Below are positions 18,760-26,639 of a stretch of 64,000 bases of DNA, in pieces. The notes under the pieces were generated by a model. It ran no database searches. It saw only the letters and a program-made list of their open reading frames with translations, and was not told where the DNA came from. Numbering within the stretch: the first letter of the stretch is position 1; the number at the start of each line of letters is the position of its first letter. A program made the translations under genes and the position numbers. Origin of the DNA: Bog-473 sp963777485 (GTDB lineage: Bacteria; Actinomycetota; Acidimicrobiia; Acidimicrobiales; RAAP-2); contig CAVZQP010000001.1 in assembly GCA_963777485.1 (NCBI GenBank), forward strand, positions 682,001 to 746,000, written 5' to 3'.

Positions 18760-20505
18760 GTGAGCGCCGACGCCGACGCGATCATCATCGGCTCGGGCCC
18801 GGGCGGCGCGACGGTGGCCGAGGTGCTCACACGGGCCGGCTGGTCCGTCGTGATCATGGAGAAGGGCCGCAACCACCTGCTCGACCCCGACGACATGACG
18901 AGGCCGTCGGGCGACTACTCCAACGACGAGATCAAGTTCACCTCGCGCTACTTCCTCGGCCCGGACCCGCTGACCGAGCCGCGAGCGTTCCGGCGCAACG
19001 CGGACGAGGGCGAGCACACGCACGTCGGTGAGGTGAACTCCATACCGACAACGGTGGGCGGTGGCGGCACACACGCGGACGGCAAGGTGCCGCGTTTCCG
19101 AGAGGAGGACTTCCGCACTCTCTCGTCCCTGGGGCCGCAGCCCGACGCCCACGCGCACGTCGAGGACTGGCCGCTCGATTACGAGGAGCTCGAACCGTAT
19201 TACGCCGAGGTCGAGCGCGCCGTGGGTGTCGCCGGCCGTGCCGGGGCCAACCCGTTCGCCGCATGGCGGTCGGGCCCCTATCCCATGCCGCCCGGCGCAC
19301 CGATGTACGGCGCGACCCTCTCGTCGCACGCGGCCGAGAAAATCGGCCTGCACCCCTACGAGGCGCCCACCGCGGCGAACAGCATCGCCTACGACGGGCG
19401 GCCCGCCTGCAACAACTGCGGGTTCTGCGCGTTCTTCGGGTGTCCGATCCACGCCAAGGGCGATCCCGTGGCGCTGCTCACGAAAGCCATGGCGACGGGC
19501 CGGGCGACGCTGATGGCGGAGACGTACGTGAGCCGGATCCTCACCGACGGCCGCCGGGCGACGGGCGTCGAGTACATCGACGCCGCGGGCGCGACGCACA
19601 CAATGGGCGCCAACCTCGTCGTCGTGGCGGGCGGCGCCATCGAGACGCCGCGCCTCCTCCTCATCTCGGGCCTCGAGCACCCGAGCCTCGGGCGCCACCT
19701 CATGGTGCACTTCCAGACGATCGTGGTGGGGCACTTCCCGAAGCTCAGCCTCCACCCGCAGAAGGGCCGCTCGGTCACGCACGTGCACGACGACGCCATG
19801 GTGCAGGACGACGCCGCCCGCGCCGCCGCCAAGGACGCCGGCGTCCCCTGGATACGCGGCGGCCTCGTCGAGCACAGCGGCGGCGGCCACACGATCATGT
19901 CGGCGCGCCACACACCGTGGGGGCGGGCCCACGCGCAGGCCATGGTCGCCGGCGACCTGCGCGACCACATGTGGGCCTTCATCATGCAGGGTGAGGACCT
20001 GCCGTACGCCACGAACACCGTCGACCTCAGCCCGTCAATCAAGGACGCCCGGGGCTACCCGGTCGCACGCGTGACATACGAGCCCGGGCGCCACGAGCTC
20101 GCCGCGTCAAAGCACCACGGCAAGATCCTCCAGCGCGTCCTCGAGGAGATGGGCGCCGAGTACGTGATCCACACCTCGTCGCCGGGTGTCTCGTACCATG
20201 GGATCGGGGCGACGCCGATCCCCGAGAGCCGCCACGTCATCGGCACCGCGCGCATGGGGGACAACCCGGACACCGCGGTGTGCGACCGCTGGGGCCGCGT
20301 GCACGCGTGGGACAACGTGATCGTCGCCGACTCGTCCGTCTTCGTGACGGCGACCGGATACGGCCCGACCCTCACCCTGGTCGCGTTGGCCTCCCGGGCG
20401 GCACACCACCTGGCGGGCTCCAAGCCCATGGGCCCGATGCCCGGGGGCACCGTGGCCGGCGCGAACGGCCATATCGCCGCCGCCGGCACGGCTTCGGCCG
20501 ACTGA
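18760..20505 (+). CDS. GMC-family oxidoreductase
   Basis: A 581-residue FAD-dependent dehydrogenase/oxidase. The FAD Rossmann motif I-I-G-S-G-P-G-G-A-T is at about 9-18. A cysteine-rich C-N-N-C-G-F-C-A-F-F-G-C-P insertion (around 210-225) is typical of the gluconate-2-dehydrogenase/choline-dehydrogenase-like branch. The C-terminal V-I-G-T-A-R-M-G and A-D-S-S-V-F-V-T-A-T-G-Y-G-P lie around the active site. It would oxidise an alcohol or sugar-like substrate and pass electrons to an acceptor. The GTG at 18760 gives a start a few residues before the FAD motif. It is paired with the subunit-3 gene immediately upstream. Confidence 0.93.
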   Translation: MSADADAIIIGSGPGGATVAEVLTRAGWSVVIMEKGRNHLLDPDDMTRPSGDYSNDEIKFTSRYFLGPDPLTEPRAFRRNADEGEHTHVGEVNSIPTTVGGGGTHADGKVPRFREEDFRTLSSLGPQPDAHAHVEDWPLDYEELEPYYAEVERAVGVAGRAGANPFAAWRSGPYPMPPGAPMYGATLSSHAAEKIGLHPYEAPTAANSIAYDGRPACNNCGFCAFFGCPIHAKGDPVALLTKAMATGRATLMAETYVSRILTDGRRATGVEYIDAAGATHTMGANLVVVAGGAIETPRLLLISGLEHPSLGRHLMVHFQTIVVGHFPKLSLHPQKGRSVTHVHDDAMVQDDAARAAAKDAGVPWIRGGLVEHSGGGHTIMSARHTPWGRAHAQAMVAGDLRDHMWAFIMQGEDLPYATNTVDLSPSIKDARGYPVARVTYEPGRHELAASKHHGKILQRVLEEMGAEYVIHTSSPGVSYHGIGATPIPESRHVIGTARMGDNPDTAVCDRWGRVHAWDNVIVADSSVFVTATGYGPTLTLVALASRAAHHLAGSKPMGPMPGGTVAGANGHIAAAGTASAD

Positions 20506-20638
20506 CGACCGCCCCCTGATTGCAACCGGGCCGCGACCCGGTGGGCAACCAGGTCGGAGAAGGCTGGCGCCGAAATCAACGGACGCACCAATTGGCGAAG
20601 TCGGAAGGAATCGGGTGTCCACGATGAAGGGGGTCAGC

Positions 20639-21085
20639 ATGCTTTTGGCGGAACGTGTCGACATCATCGGTTTGATCGAGGATCTGCCACCGTTTCGGAC
20701 CTGCACGACCGAGGTCCTCGAGTCGTATCTGGCGCACGACGCCATGCGGGCGCACTGTGGGCCGGGCGAGGTCCTCTGCGGGTTGGAGCGGGACCACAAC
20801 CTCTACGTCATCATCTCGGGCGAGGCCGTGCTGCACGTCGGTCCCGACGTGTCCATCACGCTCACGCCGGGTGACTACATCGGCCAGCAGCTGCATCGGC
20901 AGGGCCGCCTGTCGGGCAATGTCATCGCCTCCACCGATGTCGAGGTGCTCGTGGTGGGGCCCCAGGACCTGCTGCGCCTCGAGCTCGAGTCGTCGGCGTC
21001 ACGGCACCCGTCGCGCTTCGTGCCGGCGGACCTCTCGGTCCTCGAGGCCGGTTCCTTGCGCCGCTTCTTCCGCCGCAACCACTGA
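20639..21085 (+). CDS. Stand-alone cyclic nucleotide-binding-domain protein
   Basis: A 148-residue protein with one cNMP-binding beta-roll. Y-V-I-I-S-G-E-A-V-L-H-V and L-T-P-G-D-Y-I-G mark the strands before the phosphate-binding cassette, which is degenerate here: the usual R-S-A is not evident. There is no helix-turn-helix, so it is not a CRP-type regulator. The C-terminus ends in a basic R-R-F-F-R-R-N-H. ATG 20639 has AAGGGGG five bases upstream; GTG 20615 with GGAAGGA and ATG 20624 are alternatives adding up to eight residues. A PilZ protein follows. Binding of cAMP is not certain. Confidence 0.8.
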   Translation: MLLAERVDIIGLIEDLPPFRTCTTEVLESYLAHDAMRAHCGPGEVLCGLERDHNLYVIISGEAVLHVGPDVSITLTPGDYIGQQLHRQGRLSGNVIASTDVEVLVVGPQDLLRLELESSASRHPSRFVPADLSVLEAGSLRRFFRRNH

Positions 21086-21271
21086 GCCGGAGGCCTGCGG
21101 GCCTGCCCACCGGGCCTCGTTCCTGCCGCCGGGGCCGTCCCGGAGGGGCACACAAGCCGGGTTTCGCCTGCGCTTGTCGGTCTGTGTTCAAGTGGCCCGG
21201 CATTCTGGCCGACACTCCTGAAGAGGCCGTGCGTCCGCGGGGGACGCCACGCGGCGTCTGGAGGATTGACC

Positions 21272-21625
21272 GTGGAAAACCGCCGGCGGGCAGAACGTCG
21301 ATCAGGGGTCTGGATGGGTACGTGCCACGTCGCGGGCGACGCTCCCAACCTTGTTCGCGACTGCGGGATCTTCGACATCTCGAACTTCGGTGTCGGGATG
21401 GACTTCCATTACGCAGATCCGACAGATCTCGAGGGTCGTCGCATCTCGGTGCGTCTTCCCCTCGGTGACTCCGTCGAGGTGGCCTTCACCGGTGAGGTGC
21501 GAAACGTACGGACCGGGCCTGGTGGCGTCGTCCGGGCCGGTATCGAATTCGTCGACCTCGAGCACACGGAGCGTTCGATCGTCGATATGCTCGAGTACGA
21601 CTCCGTGATGACGCCGGGGCTCTGA
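21272..21625 (+). CDS. PilZ-domain protein
   Basis: A 117-residue single-domain protein with the c-di-GMP-binding signature: R-R-A-E-R-R (RxxxR) at about residues 5-10 and D-I-S-N-F-G-V-G (D/N-x-S-x-x-G) at about 36-43. Both halves are intact, so c-di-GMP binding is likely, an inference from the family. The GTG at 21272 is chosen because GGAGG lies seven bases before it; a TTG at 21266 would abut the GGAGG. It is 186 bp downstream of the cyclic-nucleotide-binding protein in the same direction. Confidence 0.87.
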   Translation: MENRRRAERRSGVWMGTCHVAGDAPNLVRDCGIFDISNFGVGMDFHYADPTDLEGRRISVRLPLGDSVEVAFTGEVRNVRTGPGGVVRAGIEFVDLEHTERSIVDMLEYDSVMTPGL

Positions 21626-21762
21626 ACAATCTGGACCGCTCCCGTCACGGGAGCCGTGAGCCATCTTCCTAGGCGAGCGTCCGTCGCAATCGTCATACAC
21701 CCTTCGGCCGGTTGTTAGACGCGCACGTTGCCGCGTCCTCCACGAGCTACGAGCCCCGGGAT

Positions 21763-22996
21763 TCAGCGCACCCCTCGCGTCAGCAACATCGACCCTGCGA
21801 TCGGCCCGCCTCCGTTCGCCACCGCGGCCACTTCCACGGCACGACCGCCGGGCCGCACGACCTGGCGCTCGCCGCCCTCGCCGCGCAGCTGGACGCACGC
21901 CTCGTGGATCAGCCCGAAGCCGTGCAGGCGACCACCCGAGAGCTGGCCGCCCGCCGTGTTCAACGGCAGGAGCCCGTCTCGGGCGATGTTCGCGCCTCCC
22001 TCGATGAACGGGCCGCTCTCGCCGCGACCGCAGAACCCCAAAGCCTCGATCCACGTGATGGCCAGGATGGAAAACCCGTCGTAGAGCTGCGCCGTGTCGA
22101 CGTCCTGAGGCTTCAGCTCGGTGCGCTCCCACATGGACGCCCCCGCATCACGAGCAGCCATCGTCGTCATGTCGTCGAATTGGTCCCAACTCGGCCGGCC
22201 GCGCAGCGCCGTGCCGACCGCATTGATCTGGATCGCAGGGTGGTCCAGGTCCCCGGCGTGCGTCGCGGTGTGACACGATCACCGCGGTGGCGCCGTCGCA
22301 CGGCGCGTCGCAGTCGAACAGCCGCAGCGGCGTCGTGATCATGCGCGCCGCCAGATAATCCTCCATCGACATCGGGTCGCGGTAGATCGCTTTCGGGTTC
22401 AATCCCGCGTTGGCCCGGTTGTTGACGGCGATCGCCCCGAGCTGCTCGTGGGTGAGCCCGAATTCGTGCATGCGGCGCTGGGCCACCATGGCCAACCAGT
22501 TGGCGGCCGACACCGCGCCGAACGGCAGGGACCACTGCATGAAGCCGCCGAACCTTGGCACGCCGCCACCCCCGCCGCCGCCGCCGATGCCCTGGCGGCC
22601 CCCGGTGCCCTGGGCCGAGCCCTCGGTCACGGTCCGGTACACCAGCACGTGCCGCGCCAGCCCGGCCGCCACCGCCAACGACGCCGAGATGACGGCGCGC
22701 ATCTGCCCCGCGCCCTCACCGCCGCCGTCGTGCCAGTTCAGCGACAGCCCCATGGCGTCCTGGACCTCGGGGGACGTGGGCCCGGCGAACCCCCCGGTCC
22801 CCGCCCCCATGCCGGGGTAGGTCGACAGCCCGTCGATGTCCTCGCGCTTCAGTCCCGCATCGGCGATCGCCGCGAGCCCGGCCTCCACCGTCAGGTCGAG
22901 CTCGGACCGCCCGAGGCGCCGGCCGATTTCGGACTGGCCGATGCCCGAGATGACCGCCCGCCGCTCCAGCGGCTCCTCCGTCACCGCGGGGCTCAC
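21763..22996 (-). pseudogene. Thiolase-like lipid-transfer (Ltp) protein, frameshifted
   Basis: A thiolase-fold protein of about 410 codons read in two frames. The N-terminal ~245 codons (22996 to ~22258) include R-A-V-I-S-G-I-G-Q-S and a run of eight glycines. The C-terminal ~165 codons continue one base later in another frame, with L-Y-D-G-F-S-I-L, P-L-N-T-A-G-G-Q-L-S-G-G-R and G-F-G-L-I-H-E-A. The joint lies in GACGCACGCCGG at about 22252-22264, where one extra base breaks the frame; removing it gives a continuous G-D-L-D-H-P-A-I-Q-I-N-A-V-G. Family members with a DUF35 partner cleave beta-hydroxy-acyl-CoA chains (Ltp2/ChsH2-like). The GTG start overlaps the DUF35 stop (GTGA). Recent decay or sequencing error cannot be told apart. 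Confidence 0.85.
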
Positions 22997-23436
22997 GACC
23001 CGGCCTCCGCACCTTCGGCACCAGCACCGTCCGGCGTGAACAGCGGGATCCACACGTCGTCGTTGTGCTCGAAGACGACGCGCACCGGCATGCCGACATG
23101 CACGTCCTCGGGTTCGACCCCGACGAGGTTCGTGGTCAACCGCACGTCGGGCTGCTCGTCGATGGAGACCCAGGCGATGATGTAGGGGTCGCTCCCGGGG
23201 ATCCACTGCTGGTAGTTCACGGTGAACGTCTCGACGTGGCCCCGGCCGCTCACCTCCTCGGGACCGAGGTTGCGCGACAGGCAGCGCGGGCACACCGGGC
23301 CCGGCGGGTGGACGAAGAACCCGCAGTCGTGACAGCGCTGCAGACGCAGCACCCCGTCTGCGCCGGCCGTCCAGAAGAAGGCGACGTCGTCGCTGAGGCG
23401 CGGCAGGAGACGCAACATCGGACCGTTGGCGACCAT
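22993..23436 (-). CDS. DUF35 (OB-fold plus zinc ribbon) thiolase partner
   Basis: A 147-residue protein with an N-terminal rubredoxin-like zinc ribbon (Cys35-x2-Cys38 and Cys49-x2-Cys52) followed by an OB-fold. Such proteins bind acyl-CoA and pair with thiolase-like partners in retro-aldol side-chain cleavage, as ChsH2 does with Ltp2, or serve as acyl-transfer accessories. The thiolase gene follows with a GTGA overlap, so the two are surely meant to be made together; the frameshift in the thiolase would leave this protein without a partner. ATG 23436 is preferred over the upstream 23454. Confidence 0.88.
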   Translation of the reverse strand: MVANGPMLRLLPRLSDDVAFFWTAGADGVLRLQRCHDCGFFVHPPGPVCPRCLSRNLGPEEVSGRGHVETFTVNYQQWIPGSDPYIIAWVSIDEQPDVRLTTNLVGVEPEDVHVGMPVRVVFEHNDDVWIPLFTPDGAGAEGAEAGS

Positions 23437-23483
23437 GGCGGCATGTTGGCACACGCCTCGCCGGAAGCGCCCGTTTCAGAGGA

Positions 23484-24113
23484 TCAGCCGGGCAGAACGC
23501 CTGTCTCGACCAGGGCGCGGCGCGCCTCGCCGACGCCGCGCACGTGGCGGGCCGCGAAGCCGTATGACGCCGCCGCTTCGACGTTGATCGCGTTGTCGTC
23601 GAGGAAGAGCACGCCTTCGGGCGGCGCCGGCAGCCCGGCCGCCACCGCCTCGAAGATGGCCGGATCCGGCTTGACCAGTCCCAACTCGAAGGAGAGGAAG
23701 CGGAACTCGAACGCGTCGATGAGGGGTAGAGCGCCGAAGTGCGAATCCCACTGGAACGAGTTCGTGTTGCTGAGGCAGCCGAGCCGCGCCGCGTCGCCGG
23801 TCTCCGCCACCAGCTCGAGCGCACCCGGGAACGGCTGGTTCACCCAGGCACCGAACGTCGCCAGGAACTCCGCCGGCGTCACTGCCAGTTCCCAGTCGGC
23901 CACAACCCCCGCCGCGAACTCATCGGGCGTGCACCGCCCCGCCTCGAGCTGCTGGACCCACCGGCAGCCCAGCCAGCGCGCCCACAACTCCTCGTCCGTG
24001 TCGATGCCGCTCAGTTCCCTCATCGGCGCCACGCCGCCGACCTCGAGGAGGACGCCCCCCAGGTCGAACAGGACGATCTCGACGGAAGGCTCGATGGGGC
24101 GTCCGCCGGTCAC
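23484..24113 (-). CDS. HAD-superfamily hydrolase
   Basis: A 209-residue HAD phosphatase/dehalogenase-like protein. Motif I is V-L-F-D-L-G-G-V-L-L with the nucleophile Asp, motif II L-S-N-T-N, motif III lysine in L-V-K-P-D-P-A-I-F, and motif IV F-L-D-D-N. The second Asp of the usual D-x-D is Gly, as in the branch of HAD proteins with F-D-L-G-G. The small helical cap suggests a small-molecule substrate, not identified. It starts with GTG at 24113 only 18 bp from the divergent LLM oxidoreductase gene. Confidence 0.87.
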   Translation of the reverse strand: MTGGRPIEPSVEIVLFDLGGVLLEVGGVAPMRELSGIDTDEELWARWLGCRWVQQLEAGRCTPDEFAAGVVADWELAVTPAEFLATFGAWVNQPFPGALELVAETGDAARLGCLSNTNSFQWDSHFGALPLIDAFEFRFLSFELGLVKPDPAIFEAVAAGLPAPPEGVLFLDDNAINVEAAASYGFAARHVRGVGEARRALVETGVLPG

Positions 24114-24131
24114 AGCTGCGAAGCTAGCGCC

Positions 24132-25169
24132 ATGAAAATCTCGATGACGCTGAACTACGCCGGCGGCCACGAACAGTCCGCCAAGCAGGCCGTCGAGCTC
24201 GAGAAGGCGGGCCTCGACATCGTCTGGGTGGCGGAGGCCTACAGCTTCGACGCCCCGACATTCATGGGCTATCTGGCGGCGAAGACCGAACGCCTCGAGA
24301 TCGGCAGCGCCATCCTGCCCATCTACAGCCGCACGCCCACACTGATCGCAATGACGGCCGCAGGCCTCGATGCGCTCTCGAACGGACGCGCCGTCCTCGG
24401 ACTCGGCGCGTCGGGCCCGCAGGTCATCGAGGGCTTCCACGGCGTTCCCTACGACCGTCCCCTCACCCGCACCCGCGAGATCGTCGATGTGTGCCGCAAG
24501 GTGTGGGCGCGCGAGGCACCGCTCACCCACGACGGCCCGGCGTACCACATCCCGCTGCCCGAGGGTCAGGGCACCGGCCTCGGCAAGGCGCTCAAGATCA
24601 TCAACCACCCGGTGCGCCCGCGCATCCCCATCTGGATCGCCGCGCTGGGCGAGAAGAACGTCGCGATGACGGCGGAGGTGGCGGACGGCTGGCTGCCCAT
24701 CTTCTTCGTACCCGACAAGGCGAAGGAGGTCTTCGGCCCCTCGCTCGACACCGGCGCCGCCAAGCGCGACCCCTCGCTCGACACGCTGCAGATCGCGGCC
24801 GGCGGCATCTTCGCCATCGGCGAGGAGTCCGAGGTGGCTCCGATCCGCGAGCTCGGCCGGGCCGCCGCCGCCCTCTACATCGGCGGCATGGGCGCCAAGG
24901 GCAAGAACTTCTACAACGCCCTGGCCCGTCGCTACGGCTACGAGAAGGAGGCGGAGGAGATCCAGGATCTCTACCTGTCGGGCAAGAAGGACGAAGCAGC
25001 CGCGCTGGTGCCTTCGGAGCTCCTGGAAGCGACTTCGCTCTGCGGCCCGGAGCCGTACCTGAAGGACCGGATCGCCGCCCTCGCCGAGGTCGGCGTCACC
25101 CACCTCAACGTGACACCCGTCGGCGCCGACCCGGTGGCGATGATCGAGAAGCTGCGCAGCTGGGTCTGA
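24132..25169 (+). CDS. LLM-class F420-dependent oxidoreductase
   Basis: A 345-residue TIM-barrel oxidoreductase of the luciferase-like family. The N-terminus M-K-I-S-M-T-L-N-Y and G-L-D-I-V-W-V-A-E-A-Y are the first strand and cofactor-site strand. N-G-R-A-V-L-G-L-G-A-S-G-P and R-I-P-I-W-I-A-A-L-G-E-K are characteristic of the actinobacterial F420-dependent members. It would reduce or oxidise an unknown substrate using F420 rather than FMN; the cofactor is inferred. The ATG at 24132 is used; a longer reading frame upstream overlaps the divergent HAD gene and is rejected. Confidence 0.9.
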   Translation: MKISMTLNYAGGHEQSAKQAVELEKAGLDIVWVAEAYSFDAPTFMGYLAAKTERLEIGSAILPIYSRTPTLIAMTAAGLDALSNGRAVLGLGASGPQVIEGFHGVPYDRPLTRTREIVDVCRKVWAREAPLTHDGPAYHIPLPEGQGTGLGKALKIINHPVRPRIPIWIAALGEKNVAMTAEVADGWLPIFFVPDKAKEVFGPSLDTGAAKRDPSLDTLQIAAGGIFAIGEESEVAPIRELGRAAAALYIGGMGAKGKNFYNALARRYGYEKEAEEIQDLYLSGKKDEAAALVPSELLEATSLCGPEPYLKDRIAALAEVGVTHLNVTPVGADPVAMIEKLRSWV

Positions 25170-25188
25170 CGCGAGTGGAGTGCAGGCG

Positions 25189-26622
25189 ATGAGCACAGGC
25201 GGGGGGATGGCGACGCCGATCGTCGTCGCGGGCGGCAGCGTCGCGGGCCTGGCGACGGCACTGGCACTCGGACGTCAGGGCCACAGCGTCACGGTGGTCG
25301 AGCGCGACCCGCTCGCCGAGTTCGCCGACGCCGAGGCGGCGTTCGCTGCCGAGCGGCGCGGCGCTCCACAGGCGCACCAGACCCACGGGTTCCTGGCCCG
25401 GCTCACCGTGACGCTGCGCCGCGACTTCCCCGACGTCTGGGAGTCCCTCCTCGACGCCGGCGCCGAGTCGATGACGCTCACGCGCGGCCTCGGGCCGCCC
25501 GAGGAGGGTGACGACGACCTCAACGTGCTCATCGTGCGGCGCACGACCTTCGAGTGGGCGCTGCGCGAAGCGGTGCGCCACGAGCCGTCCGTCGAGTACC
25601 GGCCCGGCACGGAGGTCGCCGGCCTCGTCGGCAGTCCCGCCAAGGCCGGCGGTCCCACCGTGCCGCACATCACCGGCGTCCGACTCGCGGATGGCACAGA
25701 CCTGCTTGGCGACGTCGTCGTATGCACCGGGCGCCGCGGACCGCTCGTGTCGTGGCTGGCCGGTCTCGGCGCCGAGATCTCCGAGGAGGTGGTTGACACC
25801 CACATCGTGTACCTGACCCGGTGGTACCGGCTGCCGCAGGGCACGCCGACCGACGTCGACGCGCGCCTGGGTGGCAACTTCGGCTATCTCAAGTACCTCG
25901 CGGTGCCCTGCGACGGCTCGACGTTCTCGGTGACATTGGCCGTGCGCTCGAGCGACGACGAGTTGCGCAAGATGTTGCTCGACCCCGAAGCCTTCGACCG
26001 CGCCTGTCGCCTTCTGCCCGGTCCGGACCGATTCATGGGCTTGGGGCCCGTCGAGCCGCTTGGTCCGGTGCGCCCGATGGGTGGCTTGATCAACCGCCTG
26101 CGTCATTTCACCGACGCCGGTGGACGGCCACTGGTCACCGGCCTCCATGCCGTGGGGGATGCGCACACCTGTACGAACCCGATGTACGGCCGTGGCTGCG
26201 CCCTCGCATTCGTGCAGGCGACGCTGCTGGCTCAGGCCTACGCCGCTGGTGGCACCGATGCCGAAGGGCGCGCCGCCGCCTACGAGTCACTCTCGGCGCG
26301 CGAGGTCGAGCCTTGGTTCCACACCTCGGTCGCGATGGATTCGATCGGCGACAACGACGGCATACCGAAGGAGCCCGACCCGATGGCGCGCCGGTTCGGT
26401 GCGCTCGTGGCGGACGTGATGCTCGGAAATGACGTCGACCCGGTGGTGGCCCGGGGTCTGCTGCGCATGATCAACACGCTGGTCCGTCCGGACGAGCTCA
26501 TGGCCGATGGGGACTTCGTGGGCCGGGTAGCCTCGTATTTCGCCGGGCCGGAGGCGGATACGTCCGAGCTCGACTCGCTGCGGGTGAGGCGGCGCGACTT
26601 GTTGCGCGCGCTCGCGGCCTGA
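25189..26622 (+). CDS. FAD-dependent oxidoreductase (monooxygenase/epoxidase-like)
   Basis: A 477-residue flavoprotein. The FAD-binding strand-turn-helix V-V-A-G-G-S-V-A-G-L-A-T-A-L-A-L starts near residue 10. Later come C-T-G-R-R-G-P at the second FAD strand and the G-L-H-A-V-G-D-A-H motif that binds the ribityl chain. The overall pattern is like the flavin monooxygenases and geranylgeranyl-reductase group. GGAG lies eight bases before ATG 25189. It follows the LLM gene by 19 bp and precedes the amidohydrolase by 17 bp, so these genes are likely one operon. The substrate is unknown. Confidence 0.87.
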   Translation: MSTGGGMATPIVVAGGSVAGLATALALGRQGHSVTVVERDPLAEFADAEAAFAAERRGAPQAHQTHGFLARLTVTLRRDFPDVWESLLDAGAESMTLTRGLGPPEEGDDDLNVLIVRRTTFEWALREAVRHEPSVEYRPGTEVAGLVGSPAKAGGPTVPHITGVRLADGTDLLGDVVVCTGRRGPLVSWLAGLGAEISEEVVDTHIVYLTRWYRLPQGTPTDVDARLGGNFGYLKYLAVPCDGSTFSVTLAVRSSDDELRKMLLDPEAFDRACRLLPGPDRFMGLGPVEPLGPVRPMGGLINRLRHFTDAGGRPLVTGLHAVGDAHTCTNPMYGRGCALAFVQATLLAQAYAAGGTDAEGRAAAYESLSAREVEPWFHTSVAMDSIGDNDGIPKEPDPMARRFGALVADVMLGNDVDPVVARGLLRMINTLVRPDELMADGDFVGRVASYFAGPEADTSELDSLRVRRRDLLRALAA

Positions 26623-26639
26623 GGAAAGGGGCAACGCCG

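Noticed and set aside
22560..22600. Frameshift at the glycine run of the thiolase
   Set aside because: The GGC-rich tract stays in frame on both sides; the real break is at about 22258.
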